A stretch of DNA of 15,393 bases. Source: Acidimicrobiales bacterium. GTDB lineage: Bacteria; Actinomycetota; Acidimicrobiia; Acidimicrobiales; Poriferisodalaceae. The stretch lies in NCBI GenBank assembly GCA_020439485.1, contig JAGQSP010000137.1, positions 1 through 15,393 on the forward strand, written 5' to 3'. The translations under genes and the position numbers were made by a program. The notes under the pieces were generated by a model. That model was given only the letters and a program-made list of their open reading frames with translations. It did not search any database and was not told the DNA's origin. Shown here piece by piece: positions 6,787 to 13,007 of this stretch (positions are counted from its first letter, which is position 1; each line of letters opens with the position of its first letter).

Positions 6787-6845
6787 TCGACCGTAGCCTT
6801 GCCGACGAGTGTCAATCGGCGACAGTGACCATGAACACCGGCCTC

Positions 6846-6868
6846 CCTTAAACGTATTACACTTAAGG
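6846..6868. promoter_or_regulatory. Promoter and palindromic operator candidate of the toxin-antitoxin-like pair
   Basis: CCTTAA (6846-6851) and TTAAGG (6863-6868) form an inverted repeat flanking ACGTATTACAC. TACACT at 6858-6863 is a good -10 hexamer 8 bases before ATG 6872, so the transcript would be leaderless or nearly so. An RHH antitoxin binding this palindrome would block the -10 and give the usual autoregulation; that last step is inference. Confidence 0.5.
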
Positions 6869-6871
6869 CCG

Positions 6872-7123
6872 ATGGAGATCCATTCGTCGGCATATCGCCA
6901 CGACCTCAACGACGAGCAGATCTCACACGCGTGGGAGAACGCACTTGGCTTCTACGACATTGACCCCGAGGACGAACCGGCAAAGGGCCTCTGCATCGGG
7001 GCCGACACCGCTGGCAACCTTCTAGAACTGCTCTATCTCCAACTCGAAGACGACGACCTGATCATCCACGCCATGCCACTCCGACCCGTGTTCCGGGCCT
7101 ACCTCACCGGAGAAGACTCATGA
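6872..7123 (+). CDS. Putative toxin of a small toxin-antitoxin pair (BrnT-like)
   Basis: The product is 83 residues with the start at MEIHSSAYRH. The pattern GADTAGNLLELLYL followed by DDLIIHAMPLRPVFRAYL recalls the small beta-sheet-rich RelE/BrnT-like toxins common in actinobacteria (G.d..GnlLEv ... iIHAm..R). Such toxins are usually ribonucleases, but no catalytic residue can be assigned with confidence. An upstream GTG at 6809 would add 21 residues and read through the operator, so it was rejected; TACACT 8 bases before ATG 6872 supports the shorter form. The gene overlaps the antitoxin start in ATGA (7120-7123), giving toxin-first order as in brnTA. It is intact although several neighbours are broken. 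The two-gene architecture is clear, the precise family is not. Confidence 0.58.
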   Translation: MEIHSSAYRHDLNDEQISHAWENALGFYDIDPEDEPAKGLCIGADTAGNLLELLYLQLEDDDLIIHAMPLRPVFRAYLTGEDS

Positions 7124-7389
7124 CCCGACGCACCAAGACCGGCAAGACACTCACCGACAGCGAAATCGCCGCAATCGCCGACGACTTCGAGAACGCCGAC
7201 TTCAACCCCGACGACATCGAGAAGATCAAGAAGACCCGACGGCGTTCACCACGCATCGGCGACACCAAGGCCGAGGTCCTGACGTTTCGCGCCCCATCCA
7301 GCTACAAGCACCGCATCAAGGAACGAGCCGACGCCGACGCCAAGTCCGAAAGCCAAGTGATCCGAGACGCGCTCGACGCCTACCTCTGA
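7120..7389 (+). CDS. Ribbon-helix-helix (CopG/BrnA-like) antitoxin
   Basis: The product is 89 residues with a charged N-terminal half (LTDSEIAAIADDFENADF, then KIKKTRRRSPRIG) and a C-terminal ribbon-helix-helix segment. That segment comprises EVLTFRAPSSYKHRIKERAD (strand and first helix) and SESQVIRDALDAYL (second helix). This layout, a toxin-neutralising arm plus a DNA-binding RHH dimer, is typical of BrnA/CopG antitoxins. The ATG is translationally coupled to the upstream toxin by ATGA, and CGGAGAAG just upstream (7109-7115) offers a Shine-Dalgarno. It probably binds the palindrome at 6846-6868 and represses its own operon. It lies 94 bases from the right attachment site. Confidence 0.72.
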   Translation: MTRRTKTGKTLTDSEIAAIADDFENADFNPDDIEKIKKTRRRSPRIGDTKAEVLTFRAPSSYKHRIKERADADAKSESQVIRDALDAYL

Positions 7390-7439
7390 GACATGCGCCC
7401 AAACTCCGACCGTCGAAGGCGCAAGATGCCGTCAATCAC

Positions 7440-7468
7440 ACAGAAGCATCCGTTCCGCTCGCTTCTGT
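7440..7468 (+). terminator. Hairpin between the antitoxin and attR
   Basis: ACAGAAGC (7440-7447) and GCTTCTGT (7461-7468) form a perfect 8-bp stem with a 13-base loop, 50 bases after the antitoxin stop and 15 bases before the right repeat. It could end the toxin-antitoxin transcript or serve as a recombinase arm site. There is no long U-tract. Confidence 0.4.
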
Positions 7469-7483
7469 TCGCGATTGGATAGT

Positions 7484-7541
7484 TGAGAACGCGGGTTCGA
7501 TTCCCGTCACCCGCTCGCAAGCGAAAGCCCAGGTCAGGGGA
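7484..7541 (+). repeat. Right attachment site (attR), orphan 3' fragment of tRNA-Gly
   Basis: This is the second copy of the tRNA-Gly 3' half plus 24 bases of downstream sequence. The acceptor strand CACCCGC and the T arm are intact, but there is no D arm, anticodon or 5' acceptor strand upstream. The CCA is broken by an inserted G at 7517. It is therefore a scar of integration, not a tRNA gene. Confidence 0.82.
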
Positions 7542-7985
7542 TCAGGGCCGGGTACCGCAGGTCATCGGCCGCAGGACTTCGCTTCGATTGTTGGAGGTCG
7601 GAGCTGGAGAACCATCGCTACGGCTGCTCGCTCTCCTGAATCTCACCCCGGTCAGGTTCGAACCCATCGAGTCAGCTCTATGCCGTCCGCGGGCGCGTTT
7701 CGTCACTTTGAGCGACGAGACGTCCGAGCTTCGTCACTCTATGTAGAGCAAGTCCGCCTGCGGGCGCGCTTTCTCACTGTGAGCGGTGATGGGACAGAAC
7801 ATGGTCACGTTTTGTGCAACGGCTTTGAAGATCGACGATCGACCGTTCCGGCTGATCACAACTCCTGGACCGTCACACAACTGACCAAGCCCAGCTTCTG
7901 GGGGCACCGGCCACCCGCAAGCCCCTGAACTCGCCCAGGCATAGATCCTGGAGCAAGCTGACGGTCGTCAGCCCGAGGAGAAGCC
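7542..7985. other. Gene-poor spacer between the island and the O-methyltransferase
   Basis: I see no convincing intact gene in these 444 bases. Two imperfect 26-base direct repeats (7689-7714 and 7760-7785, 22 of 26 matching, GCGGGCGCG...TCACTxTGAGCG) lie 71 bases apart, and a related TTCGTCACT occurs at 7730-7738. The stretch translated as LRLLEVGAGEPSLRLLALL (about 7588-7644) vaguely recalls the end of an XRE helix-turn-helix domain and may be a relic; this is weak. The O-methyltransferase ribosome-binding site lies at the end. Confidence 0.5.
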
Positions 7986-8663
7986 ATGACGAACTCACTG
8001 CGCGACGACGAGCGCATCAGGTCCACGCTGGACCGGCTCTACGCAGCCAACGATGCCCAAGAAGCCGACAACCAGCGGTGGCTGAGCGGTGAGGGAAGCC
8101 GGTCCACGATCGGAACCGAAGCCGAGGTCGAGGCCGGACGAGCCTTCTGGGCGGACAAGTACGTGGCGCTAGATCGAGACAAGGCCGAGCTTTGTTATCT
8201 GCTGTGCCGGATGCGTGGGGCCCGGCGAATCGTCGAGGCGGGCACCTCGTTCGGTGTATCGACGTTGTTTCTCGCCACCGCTGTTCGCGACAACGGTGGC
8301 GGGGTTGTGATCGGGACCGAACGTGAGACCGAGAAGGTTGCGGTCGCTCGACAGAACTTCGAGTCCGCCGGTGTGTCCGACCTCATCGAGCTGCGCGAGG
8401 GTGATCTCAGGCAGACGCTCGCCCCCGATGACGGACCGGTCGACTTGCTGCTGCTGGACATCTGGGTTGCCATGGTGCCCGCCACCGTCGAACTCGTCGC
8501 TCCCCGCATTCCCGTCGGAGGCGTCATCATCGCCGACAACACCATCACACGAAGAGCCGACTACGAGGGACTGTTCAACTTCCTGGATGACCCCAGTAAC
8601 GGCTTCACCACCATGACGCTCCCCATGAGCAACGGGCTCGAAATGGCCGTCCGGACGACTTGA
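7986..8663 (+). CDS. SAM-dependent O-methyltransferase
   Basis: The 225-residue product has a Rossmann-type class I methyltransferase fold of the catechol-O-methyltransferase-like family. Motif I is IVEAGTSFGVSTL (residues 82-94), where the glycine-rich loop binds S-adenosylmethionine. GTERE (110-114) carries the acidic residue expected at the ribose, REGDL (137-141) follows, and LLLLDIW (154-160) holds the conserved Asp before the substrate loop. VIIADNT (180-186) matches the usual metal-binding D-N pair of this family. The N-terminal 75 residues are helical and charged and may act as a dimerising lid. The substrate is unknown, probably a small phenolic or polyketide-like hydroxyl compound. 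An AGGAG at 7976-7980 sits 5 bases before the ATG, one of the better ribosome-binding sites in the window. It is the first gene to the right of the island. Confidence 0.85.
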   Translation: MTNSLRDDERIRSTLDRLYAANDAQEADNQRWLSGEGSRSTIGTEAEVEAGRAFWADKYVALDRDKAELCYLLCRMRGARRIVEAGTSFGVSTLFLATAVRDNGGGVVIGTERETEKVAVARQNFESAGVSDLIELREGDLRQTLAPDDGPVDLLLLDIWVAMVPATVELVAPRIPVGGVIIADNTITRRADYEGLFNFLDDPSNGFTTMTLPMSNGLEMAVRTT

Positions 8664-8680
8664 ACATCCCCGGAGGTTGC

Positions 8681-8696
8681 ATTCCTCTAGGGGAAT
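8681..8696. promoter_or_regulatory. Palindromic operator candidate for the ArsR regulator
   Basis: ATTCCTCTAGGGGAAT is a 16-base near-perfect palindrome (one mismatched pair) that ends 7 bases before the proposed TTG start and includes the AGGGGA ribosome-binding sequence. ArsR proteins commonly bind such sites near their own start, so binding here could repress both this gene and the coupled SRPBCC gene. Confidence 0.45.
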
Positions 8697-8703
8697 ATGT
8701 ACC

Positions 8704-9060
8704 TTGCTGAGCGTGATCGACACCGCTCTCGTCCTCGACGCCGTGGGCGAGCCAAACCGCCGCCATCTGTTGCAGCTGCTGCACCACCAACGCGAGTCGA
8801 CCGTGTCCGAGCTCGTCGACGCCTCGGGCCTGCGGCAACCCCAGGTATCGAAGCACCTCAAGGTCTTGACTCGCGCGTCGCTCGTCTCGGCCCGAACCGA
8901 CGGCCGCTATCGCCGCTATCGCCTCGACGGGCGAGGGTTGCAGGCCGCACACGACTGGTTTGCTTCCTTCGAGGACGTCTGGCAAGCCCGTTTCGACACC
9001 TTGGACGAACTCGTTTCCAACGACACCGAATCCAGCGCCTCCCAGGAGAACCGCACATGA
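8704..9060 (+). CDS. ArsR-family winged-helix transcriptional regulator
   Basis: The 118-residue product has the ArsR winged-helix layout: ALVLDAVGEPNRRHLLQLL (helix before the HTH), TVSELVDASGLRQPQVSKHL (HTH, with QPQVSKHLKVL as recognition helix) and RTDGRYRRYRLDG (beta wing). It lacks the CxC metal-binding motif of arsenic or zinc sensors, so it is of the type usually found with SRPBCC/AHSA1 partners. The TTG at 8704 is chosen because AGGGGA (8689-8694) lies 9 bases upstream; the TTG at 8677 has its purine run too close, and a GTG at 8713 is the alternative. The stop overlaps the next ATG in ATGA (9057-9060). This ArsR-SRPBCC pairing is recurrent in actinobacteria and suggests both respond to, or handle, the same small molecule. 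Confidence 0.85.
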   Translation: MLSVIDTALVLDAVGEPNRRHLLQLLHHQRESTVSELVDASGLRQPQVSKHLKVLTRASLVSARTDGRYRRYRLDGRGLQAAHDWFASFEDVWQARFDTLDELVSNDTESSASQENRT

Positions 9061-9593
9061 CCGACCACAGCACCCCAACCGACCTGTCGACCCTCGATGC
9101 CCGAAGAGGATCGGCCAAGATCGAGCTGAACGAGGACGGTTCGTCGTATCGGTGCGTCCGGGTGTTCGGCGCCCCGCCCGATCGCGTCTTCCGGGCCTTC
9201 ACCGATCCGGCCGACCTGCGCATCTGGTTCCCGTCGGCCGCTCCTGCCGGTTCGGAGATGACCGTATGCGAGTCAGACCCCGTCGAAGGCGGCCGCTACC
9301 ACTACGCCATGGTCATCCCCGGCTTCGGATCGATGGCCTGGTACGGCACCTACACCCACATCGACCGACCCGCTCGACTCGACGCCGACGAGTGGTTCGT
9401 GATGGGCGACGCCGATCCGACCGGCCCGGCGACCGTCCAGACGTTGACTTTCGAGCCGACCGGCGACGGGTTCACGCTGATGACGATGCAGGTCGACCTG
9501 CCCGACCCCGAGGATCCCGAGACGTTCATGGAGCAGTCGGCAGCCGGCCTCACCAGCTCGCTGGCCACGCTTGACGAACTGGTGTCGACCTGA
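9057..9593 (+). CDS. SRPBCC / AHSA1 (START-like) domain protein
   Basis: The 178-residue product has the START/Bet v1-like hydrophobic-cavity fold: VRVFGAPPDRVFRAFTDPAD (strand 1 and first helices), IWFPSA, then EGGRYHYAMVIPG, GTYTHIDRPARL and a C-terminal helix EQSAAGLTSSLATLDELV. Proteins of this class bind or act on hydrophobic ligands; AHSA1-like members next to ArsR regulators have no fixed function. The start ATG overlaps the arsR stop, and CAGGAGAA lies a few bases upstream, so the pair is a coupled operon. Longer open reading in this frame to 8697 is out-of-frame arsR sequence and was rejected. No substrate can be named. Confidence 0.87.
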   Translation: MTDHSTPTDLSTLDARRGSAKIELNEDGSSYRCVRVFGAPPDRVFRAFTDPADLRIWFPSAAPAGSEMTVCESDPVEGGRYHYAMVIPGFGSMAWYGTYTHIDRPARLDADEWFVMGDADPTGPATVQTLTFEPTGDGFTLMTMQVDLPDPEDPETFMEQSAAGLTSSLATLDELVST

Positions 9594-9637
9594 CCGCCCA
9601 CGCTCCTGAGGCGAGGCGGTGAAGTAGGGTCCGCCGC

Positions 9638-10564
9638 ATGGAGAATCGGCCGGGCGCACTAGCAGCAATTGGAAGGACCCCGGTCGCCAAGCTGTCGTCG
9701 TTTGGTGGCCCAGAGGCGGCGGAGATCTGGGTCAAACTCGAGGCGGCCAATCCCACAGGCTCGTACAAGGACCGCATGGCCCTCGCCATGATCGAAGGAG
9801 CAGAGGCAAGGGGTGAGCTGCAACCCGGCCAGACCGTCGTCGAGTACACGGGCGGATCAACGGGGAGTTCGCTCGCCTTCGTCTGCAGCATCAAGGGCTA
9901 TCCGCTGCGGATTGTGTCCTCGAACGCGTTCGCTGAGGAGAAGCTTCTGACCATGCGCGCCTTTGGTGCCGACCTCGAACTGATCCACAGCGACGAAGGT
10001 ATTCATCCCGACCTGATCCCACAGATGCAGGCTCGCGTGGCCGAGATCGTCGAGCAGGAGGGCGCCTTTCCCACGGATCAGTTCAACAACCTCGACACAC
10101 TGGACGGCTATCTGCAGATCGGCCGTGAGCTGGTCGAACAGATCGACGGCGAGATCCACGGCCTGGCCGTCTATGTGGGTGTCGGTGGCGCCTACATCGG
10201 AACGAGCCGCCCAATCAGCGAGCGTTGGCCCGACGTCATCCGCACCGTCGTCGAGCCCGAAGAATCCGCCGTCATCGCAGGACGGCCAGCTGGAAGCCAC
10301 ATGATCGAAGGCGGTGGGGTCGGCTTTGTCCCGCCGCTCATCACACCCGACACTTACGACCGGCTCGACGCGGTGAGCACCCAAGATGCCTTCGCGGCCG
10401 CTCGCGAACTGGCCAGGGTCGAGGGGGTCTGGACCGGCCCCAGCGGTGGTGCCAGCATCCTCGCGGCCGCTCGCCTTGCCAGGGAACTCGGGCCCGGACA
10501 CCGTGTCGTCACGCTTCAGCCCGACTCGGGACTCAAATACTTGAACGGCCCTCTGTACAGGTGA
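9638..10564 (+). CDS. Cysteine-synthase-like PLP-dependent enzyme (fold type II)
   Basis: The 308-residue product belongs to the tryptophan-synthase-beta/cysteine-synthase superfamily. IGRTPVAKL opens the domain, K44 in ANPTGSYKDRMAL is the expected Schiff-base lysine, TGGSTGSSLAF (71-81) is the substrate/phosphate loop and GPSGGAS lies in the C-terminal domain. It is a single-domain enzyme without a CBS regulatory domain. Two details differ from classical CysK: the cofactor-phosphate loop reads VGVGGAYIGTS rather than the usual GTGGTxxG, and the NQF-type substrate segment is DQFNNLDTLDGY. The true substrate may therefore not be O-acetylserine; a beta-elimination or replacement reaction on a related amino acid is as likely. 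TAGGGT lies 7 bases before the ATG, with no Shine-Dalgarno, suggesting a leaderless start. A nitroreductase gene follows 78 bases downstream on the same strand. Confidence 0.85.
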   Translation: MENRPGALAAIGRTPVAKLSSFGGPEAAEIWVKLEAANPTGSYKDRMALAMIEGAEARGELQPGQTVVEYTGGSTGSSLAFVCSIKGYPLRIVSSNAFAEEKLLTMRAFGADLELIHSDEGIHPDLIPQMQARVAEIVEQEGAFPTDQFNNLDTLDGYLQIGRELVEQIDGEIHGLAVYVGVGGAYIGTSRPISERWPDVIRTVVEPEESAVIAGRPAGSHMIEGGGVGFVPPLITPDTYDRLDAVSTQDAFAAARELARVEGVWTGPSGGASILAAARLARELGPGHRVVTLQPDSGLKYLNGPLYR

Positions 10565-10642
10565 ACTCGGAACGACCTCGAACGCACCTTCAATTCCTGG
10601 TGCGGCTTTGTTCGGCCGAGCAGTCCCCGCAACACTGAGGCG

Positions 10643-11542
10643 ATGGAGCTTCTCCCTGGAACAGATGGGTACATCGACGTCGTCGACCACGCGCTGACCA
10701 CAACCCGGGCTGTGCGCATGCGGTTGGATCTTGAGAAGCCGGTCGAAGATCAGGTGCTGCTCGACTGCATCGACATTGCCGAGCAGGCACCAACAGGCGG
10801 GAACATGGGCAGCCGCCGGTGGATGATCATCCGCGACCAGGCGACAAAGGACCGGCTCGCCGAGTTGTACCTGGCGGCTGGCGGAAGCTGGGTGATCGAG
10901 ACCGCCGAACGGCTCGACGGCACCAACCACCCCAACGCGCGGATGATGCAGGGAGCGAAGCGTCTCGCGGAAAGCATCGCATCGATGCCGGCACTGGTGA
11001 TCCCGACGATCATCGGCCGACACGACGGCAGCGGCCGGCCGGGGCTGTTCGATTCGGTTATCCAGTCGGCGTGGAGCTTCATGGTCGCATTGCGCGGTCG
11101 CGGACTTGGTTCGGTCTGGACGACGATGTACCTCGGTCAGGCCGACGCGGTCGCCGAGTTGCTCGAACTGCCCGACGACGTCACCCAGATCTGTCTCTTC
11201 CCGGTGGCCTATACCAAGGGCGTCGACTTCTCGCCGTCGAAACGACGGCGTCCGGCCCGCGACATCACCTACTTCGACCGTTTCGGCCAGACCAGACCCT
11301 CGGCCGATGACCCCACACGCGTCGAGGTCGTGGCCGAAGCCGACGTCAAGGTGAATCCCGCGGCGGTCAGCTCAGCGATCGCGGAATCCGAACTCGCAGA
11401 CCTGCGTGTCGATGTCGAGCAGATTCCCGGCGGCAGCAGAGTCCGGGTACACGCAGCAGGCGGAGACGATGCGTCAGCATCTCGCGCCGCACTCGATGCA
11501 AGGCTGCTGACCATCGTCGAGACCGTCAGGCAGGCGGATTGA
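10643..11542 (+). CDS. Nitroreductase-family FMN oxidoreductase with C-terminal extension
   Basis: The 299-residue product contains a nitroreductase fold at residues 20-216: TTRAVRMRLDLEKPV with the FMN-phosphate-binding arginine region, AEQAPTGGNMGSRRW, IQSAWSFMVALRGRGLGSVWTT and LFPVAYTKGVDFSPSKRRRP at the C-terminal end of the core. Members use NAD(P)H to reduce nitro, quinone or flavin substrates, normally as dimers with FMN at the interface. Residues 217-299 are an extra segment (VEVVAEADVKVNPAAVSSAI, LADLRVDVEQIPGGSRVRVH) that looks like a small alpha/beta domain and that I do not recognise. It is in frame with the core with no sign of a frameshift. The start is not supported by a clear ribosome-binding site. 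Substrate unknown; nearby genes give no pathway. Confidence 0.82.
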   Translation: MELLPGTDGYIDVVDHALTTTRAVRMRLDLEKPVEDQVLLDCIDIAEQAPTGGNMGSRRWMIIRDQATKDRLAELYLAAGGSWVIETAERLDGTNHPNARMMQGAKRLAESIASMPALVIPTIIGRHDGSGRPGLFDSVIQSAWSFMVALRGRGLGSVWTTMYLGQADAVAELLELPDDVTQICLFPVAYTKGVDFSPSKRRRPARDITYFDRFGQTRPSADDPTRVEVVAEADVKVNPAAVSSAIAESELADLRVDVEQIPGGSRVRVHAAGGDDASASRAALDARLLTIVETVRQAD

Positions 11543-11577
11543 AAGCCTTCGGTTCCCGCGGGAGTCATGGGTATGTG

Positions 11578-12210
11578 TCACTGGTCCGCATCAACCGATG
11601 AGGCGAGCAGCAACCCGCCGAACTGAGCGGCGAGCACCGAAATGTCGGTGTCGTGCCGGATCATCGCCTGAAGGGCTACCCCATTGCATACGGCGATGAT
11701 CAAGGCAGCCATCGCGTCGGGCTCGACCCAGCTGGCGGCGACGCCTTGCTGCTTCAACCTCCCGATCAACTCGGCCAGCCTCGCCTGAAGGGAACCGAGC
11801 AACACCCGAGCTCGGTCGCCCAGAGGTCCACCGTCGCCCGAAGCAACCAGAGCCTGGATGAAGACCGGCAGCTGGTCTCGAGAACTCCCGAAGTCGGCGA
11901 CCAAGGCCTCAAGCGCAGCTCCGAGACCCTGGGCAGCATCCCCGGCAGAGCCCTCGAGGGCATCTAGCACCGGAGACAACCGGGCTTCGAGCTCGCCAAA
12001 GAGAGCCTCGGCGATCAGTGCGTCCTTGCTGCCGAAGTAATAGGTGATCGAAGCCAGGTTGGCTTCGGCCCGGTTGGCGATGGTGCGGCTGGTGGTCTTG
12101 GCGAGACCCAACTCGGCAAGACAATCCCTGGCCGCCCGCAGCAGCGCCCTTTGTGTTTCGGAGGACGACTCACCCGCGGATCTTCGCTGGCTCGTTGCCT
12201 CTTCATTCAT
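11578..12210 (-). CDS. TetR-family transcriptional regulator
   Basis: The 210-residue product has the TetR N-terminal helix-turn-helix: RALLRAARDCLAELGLAKTTSRTIANRAEANLASITYYFGSKDALIAEAL (residues about 21-70, TITYYFGSK-type ending). A variable ligand-binding domain with LEALVADFGSSRDQLPVFIQALVA follows. The start is placed at MNEEATSQRR because the frame extended to 12312 would cross the divergent promoter and the neighbour's first codons. TATCAT (12224-12219) ends 8 bases before this ATG, predicting a leaderless mRNA. The operator candidate at 12207-12222 covers its own start codon and both -10 boxes, so it likely represses itself and the divergent DUF2071 gene. The ligand is unknown. Confidence 0.88.
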   Translation of the reverse strand: MNEEATSQRRSAGESSSETQRALLRAARDCLAELGLAKTTSRTIANRAEANLASITYYFGSKDALIAEALFGELEARLSPVLDALEGSAGDAAQGLGAALEALVADFGSSRDQLPVFIQALVASGDGGPLGDRARVLLGSLQARLAELIGRLKQQGVAASWVEPDAMAALIIAVCNGVALQAMIRHDTDISVLAAQFGGLLLASSVDADQ

Positions 12211-12230
12211 ACGTTCGTATGATAACAGCA
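12195..12230. promoter_or_regulatory. Bidirectional leaderless promoter with TetR operator
   Basis: TCATACGTTCGTATGA (12207-12222) is a perfect inverted repeat with 7-base arms and 2-base centre, of the kind bound by TetR dimers. On the plus strand TTGCCT (12195-12200), a 17-base spacer, TATGAT (12218-12223) and six bases lead to ATG 12230. On the minus strand TATCAT (12224-12219) and eight bases lead to ATG 12210. The two -10 boxes overlap almost completely and the operator covers most of both. Confidence 0.75.
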
Positions 12231-12961
12231 TGTCCACCGAGTACGAAGCGACGTGCCCGTTCGAGGTCGAGCGGGCGACGATGATCCATCGGTGGGACCT
12301 TCTGACCTTCATCCACTGGGCCTACGAGCCCGAACAAGTGCAGCGCCTGTTGCCCGAGGGGCTCACAGTCGACACCTACGACGGAAAGGCGTGGGTGGGA
12401 TTGGTGCCATTCAAGATGCAGGTCCGCCTTCCGTGGGGGCCTGCTCTGCCCTGGCTCTCGAACTTCCCCGAGACAAACGTGCGCACCTACGTGACCGCCC
12501 CCGACGGAACACGTGGTGTCTGGTTCATGTCGCTCGAGGCAGCACGACTTGCCGCGGTGGCCACCGCCCGCACCACCTACAGGCTCCCCTACTTCTGGGC
12601 CAAGATGACCCTCGACCGTCGAGAAGAGGTCTACCGCTACGAAACCGCCAGGCGCTGGCCAGGGCCAAGAGGAGTTGCGTCCGTTGTGCAGGTTCGGGTT
12701 GGCGAACAATACGCACCCGAGCAACTCGGCGCCTTCGACCACTTCCTGACAGCTCTGTGGCGCCTTTACAGCGCCAAGCGCAACGGGCTGCGATACGCCC
12801 GCGTCCAACACGACCCCTGGCCGTTGCACCGGGCCGAGCTGCTGGAGCTGGACGACAGCCTGATGGAGGCCGCGGGCCTGCCCGCCCCCACAGGCGAACC
12901 AGTGGTGCACTGGTCGCCTGGAACCGAGGTGCGCATCGGCTTCCCTCACGGGCTTCGCTAG
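12230..12961 (+). CDS. DUF2071 (YqjF-like) family protein
   Basis: The 243-residue product matches the DUF2071 pattern: MIHRWDLLTFIHWAYEPEQVQRLLPEGL at the start (the W..LtF.HW.y.pe.vq.lLP motif), TYDGKAWVGLVPFKM, FPETNVRTYV, GVWFMSLEAARLAAVATART, LPYFWAKM, and a C-terminal VQHDPWPLHRAELLELDD. Proteins of this family have an acetoacetate-decarboxylase-like fold but no established activity. The ATG at 12230 is chosen because it follows the -10 TATGAT by 6 bases and gives the family N-terminus; earlier in-frame codons read antisense through the regulator. It is divergent from the TetR gene with 19 bases between start codons and is therefore the likely regulatory target. It is convergent with the alcohol dehydrogenase gene. 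Confidence 0.85.
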   Translation: MSTEYEATCPFEVERATMIHRWDLLTFIHWAYEPEQVQRLLPEGLTVDTYDGKAWVGLVPFKMQVRLPWGPALPWLSNFPETNVRTYVTAPDGTRGVWFMSLEAARLAAVATARTTYRLPYFWAKMTLDRREEVYRYETARRWPGPRGVASVVQVRVGEQYAPEQLGAFDHFLTALWRLYSAKRNGLRYARVQHDPWPLHRAELLELDDSLMEAAGLPAPTGEPVVHWSPGTEVRIGFPHGLR

Positions 12962-13007
12962 CCGAGAAGATACGCGACGTGCGGGCTTGGCACGGAGGCA
13001 CCCCGAA

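Larger units (their letters stand above)
3576..7541. mobile_element. Decayed genomic island integrated at tRNA-Gly(CCC)
   Basis: The segment is bounded by direct repeats of the tRNA-Gly 3' end (57 of 58 aligned columns identical, one single-base gap). Insertion of an element into a tRNA 3' end with regeneration of the gene is the standard outcome of tyrosine-recombinase integration. Immediately inside the left repeat is a broken integrase N-terminus, the expected position. The cargo is a broken uridine-kinase-like gene, an APH-fold phosphotransferase, a broken cbrC gene coupled to a lipoprotein gene, a broken unknown gene and an intact toxin-antitoxin-like pair. No functional integrase, excisionase, replication or conjugation gene is present, so the island should be immobile unless helped in trans. 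The element's boundaries are seen directly; its history is inferred. Confidence 0.78.

Noticed and set aside
7484..7516. A second tRNA-Gly gene
   Set aside because: Only the T arm and 3' acceptor strand exist; there is no 5' half, and CCA is broken by an inserted G.
7689..7785. CRISPR-like repeats
   Set aside because: Only two imperfect 26-base copies exist, with no regular third unit and no cas gene; they are better seen as a small duplication.
9857..11023. 388-residue minus-strand open frame
   Set aside because: It is antisense to the PLP enzyme and nitroreductase, both strongly supported.
11553..11564. Palindrome TCCCGCGGGA between nitroreductase and TetR as a terminator
   Set aside because: It has no loop and no U-tract, and such short GC palindromes are expected by chance here.
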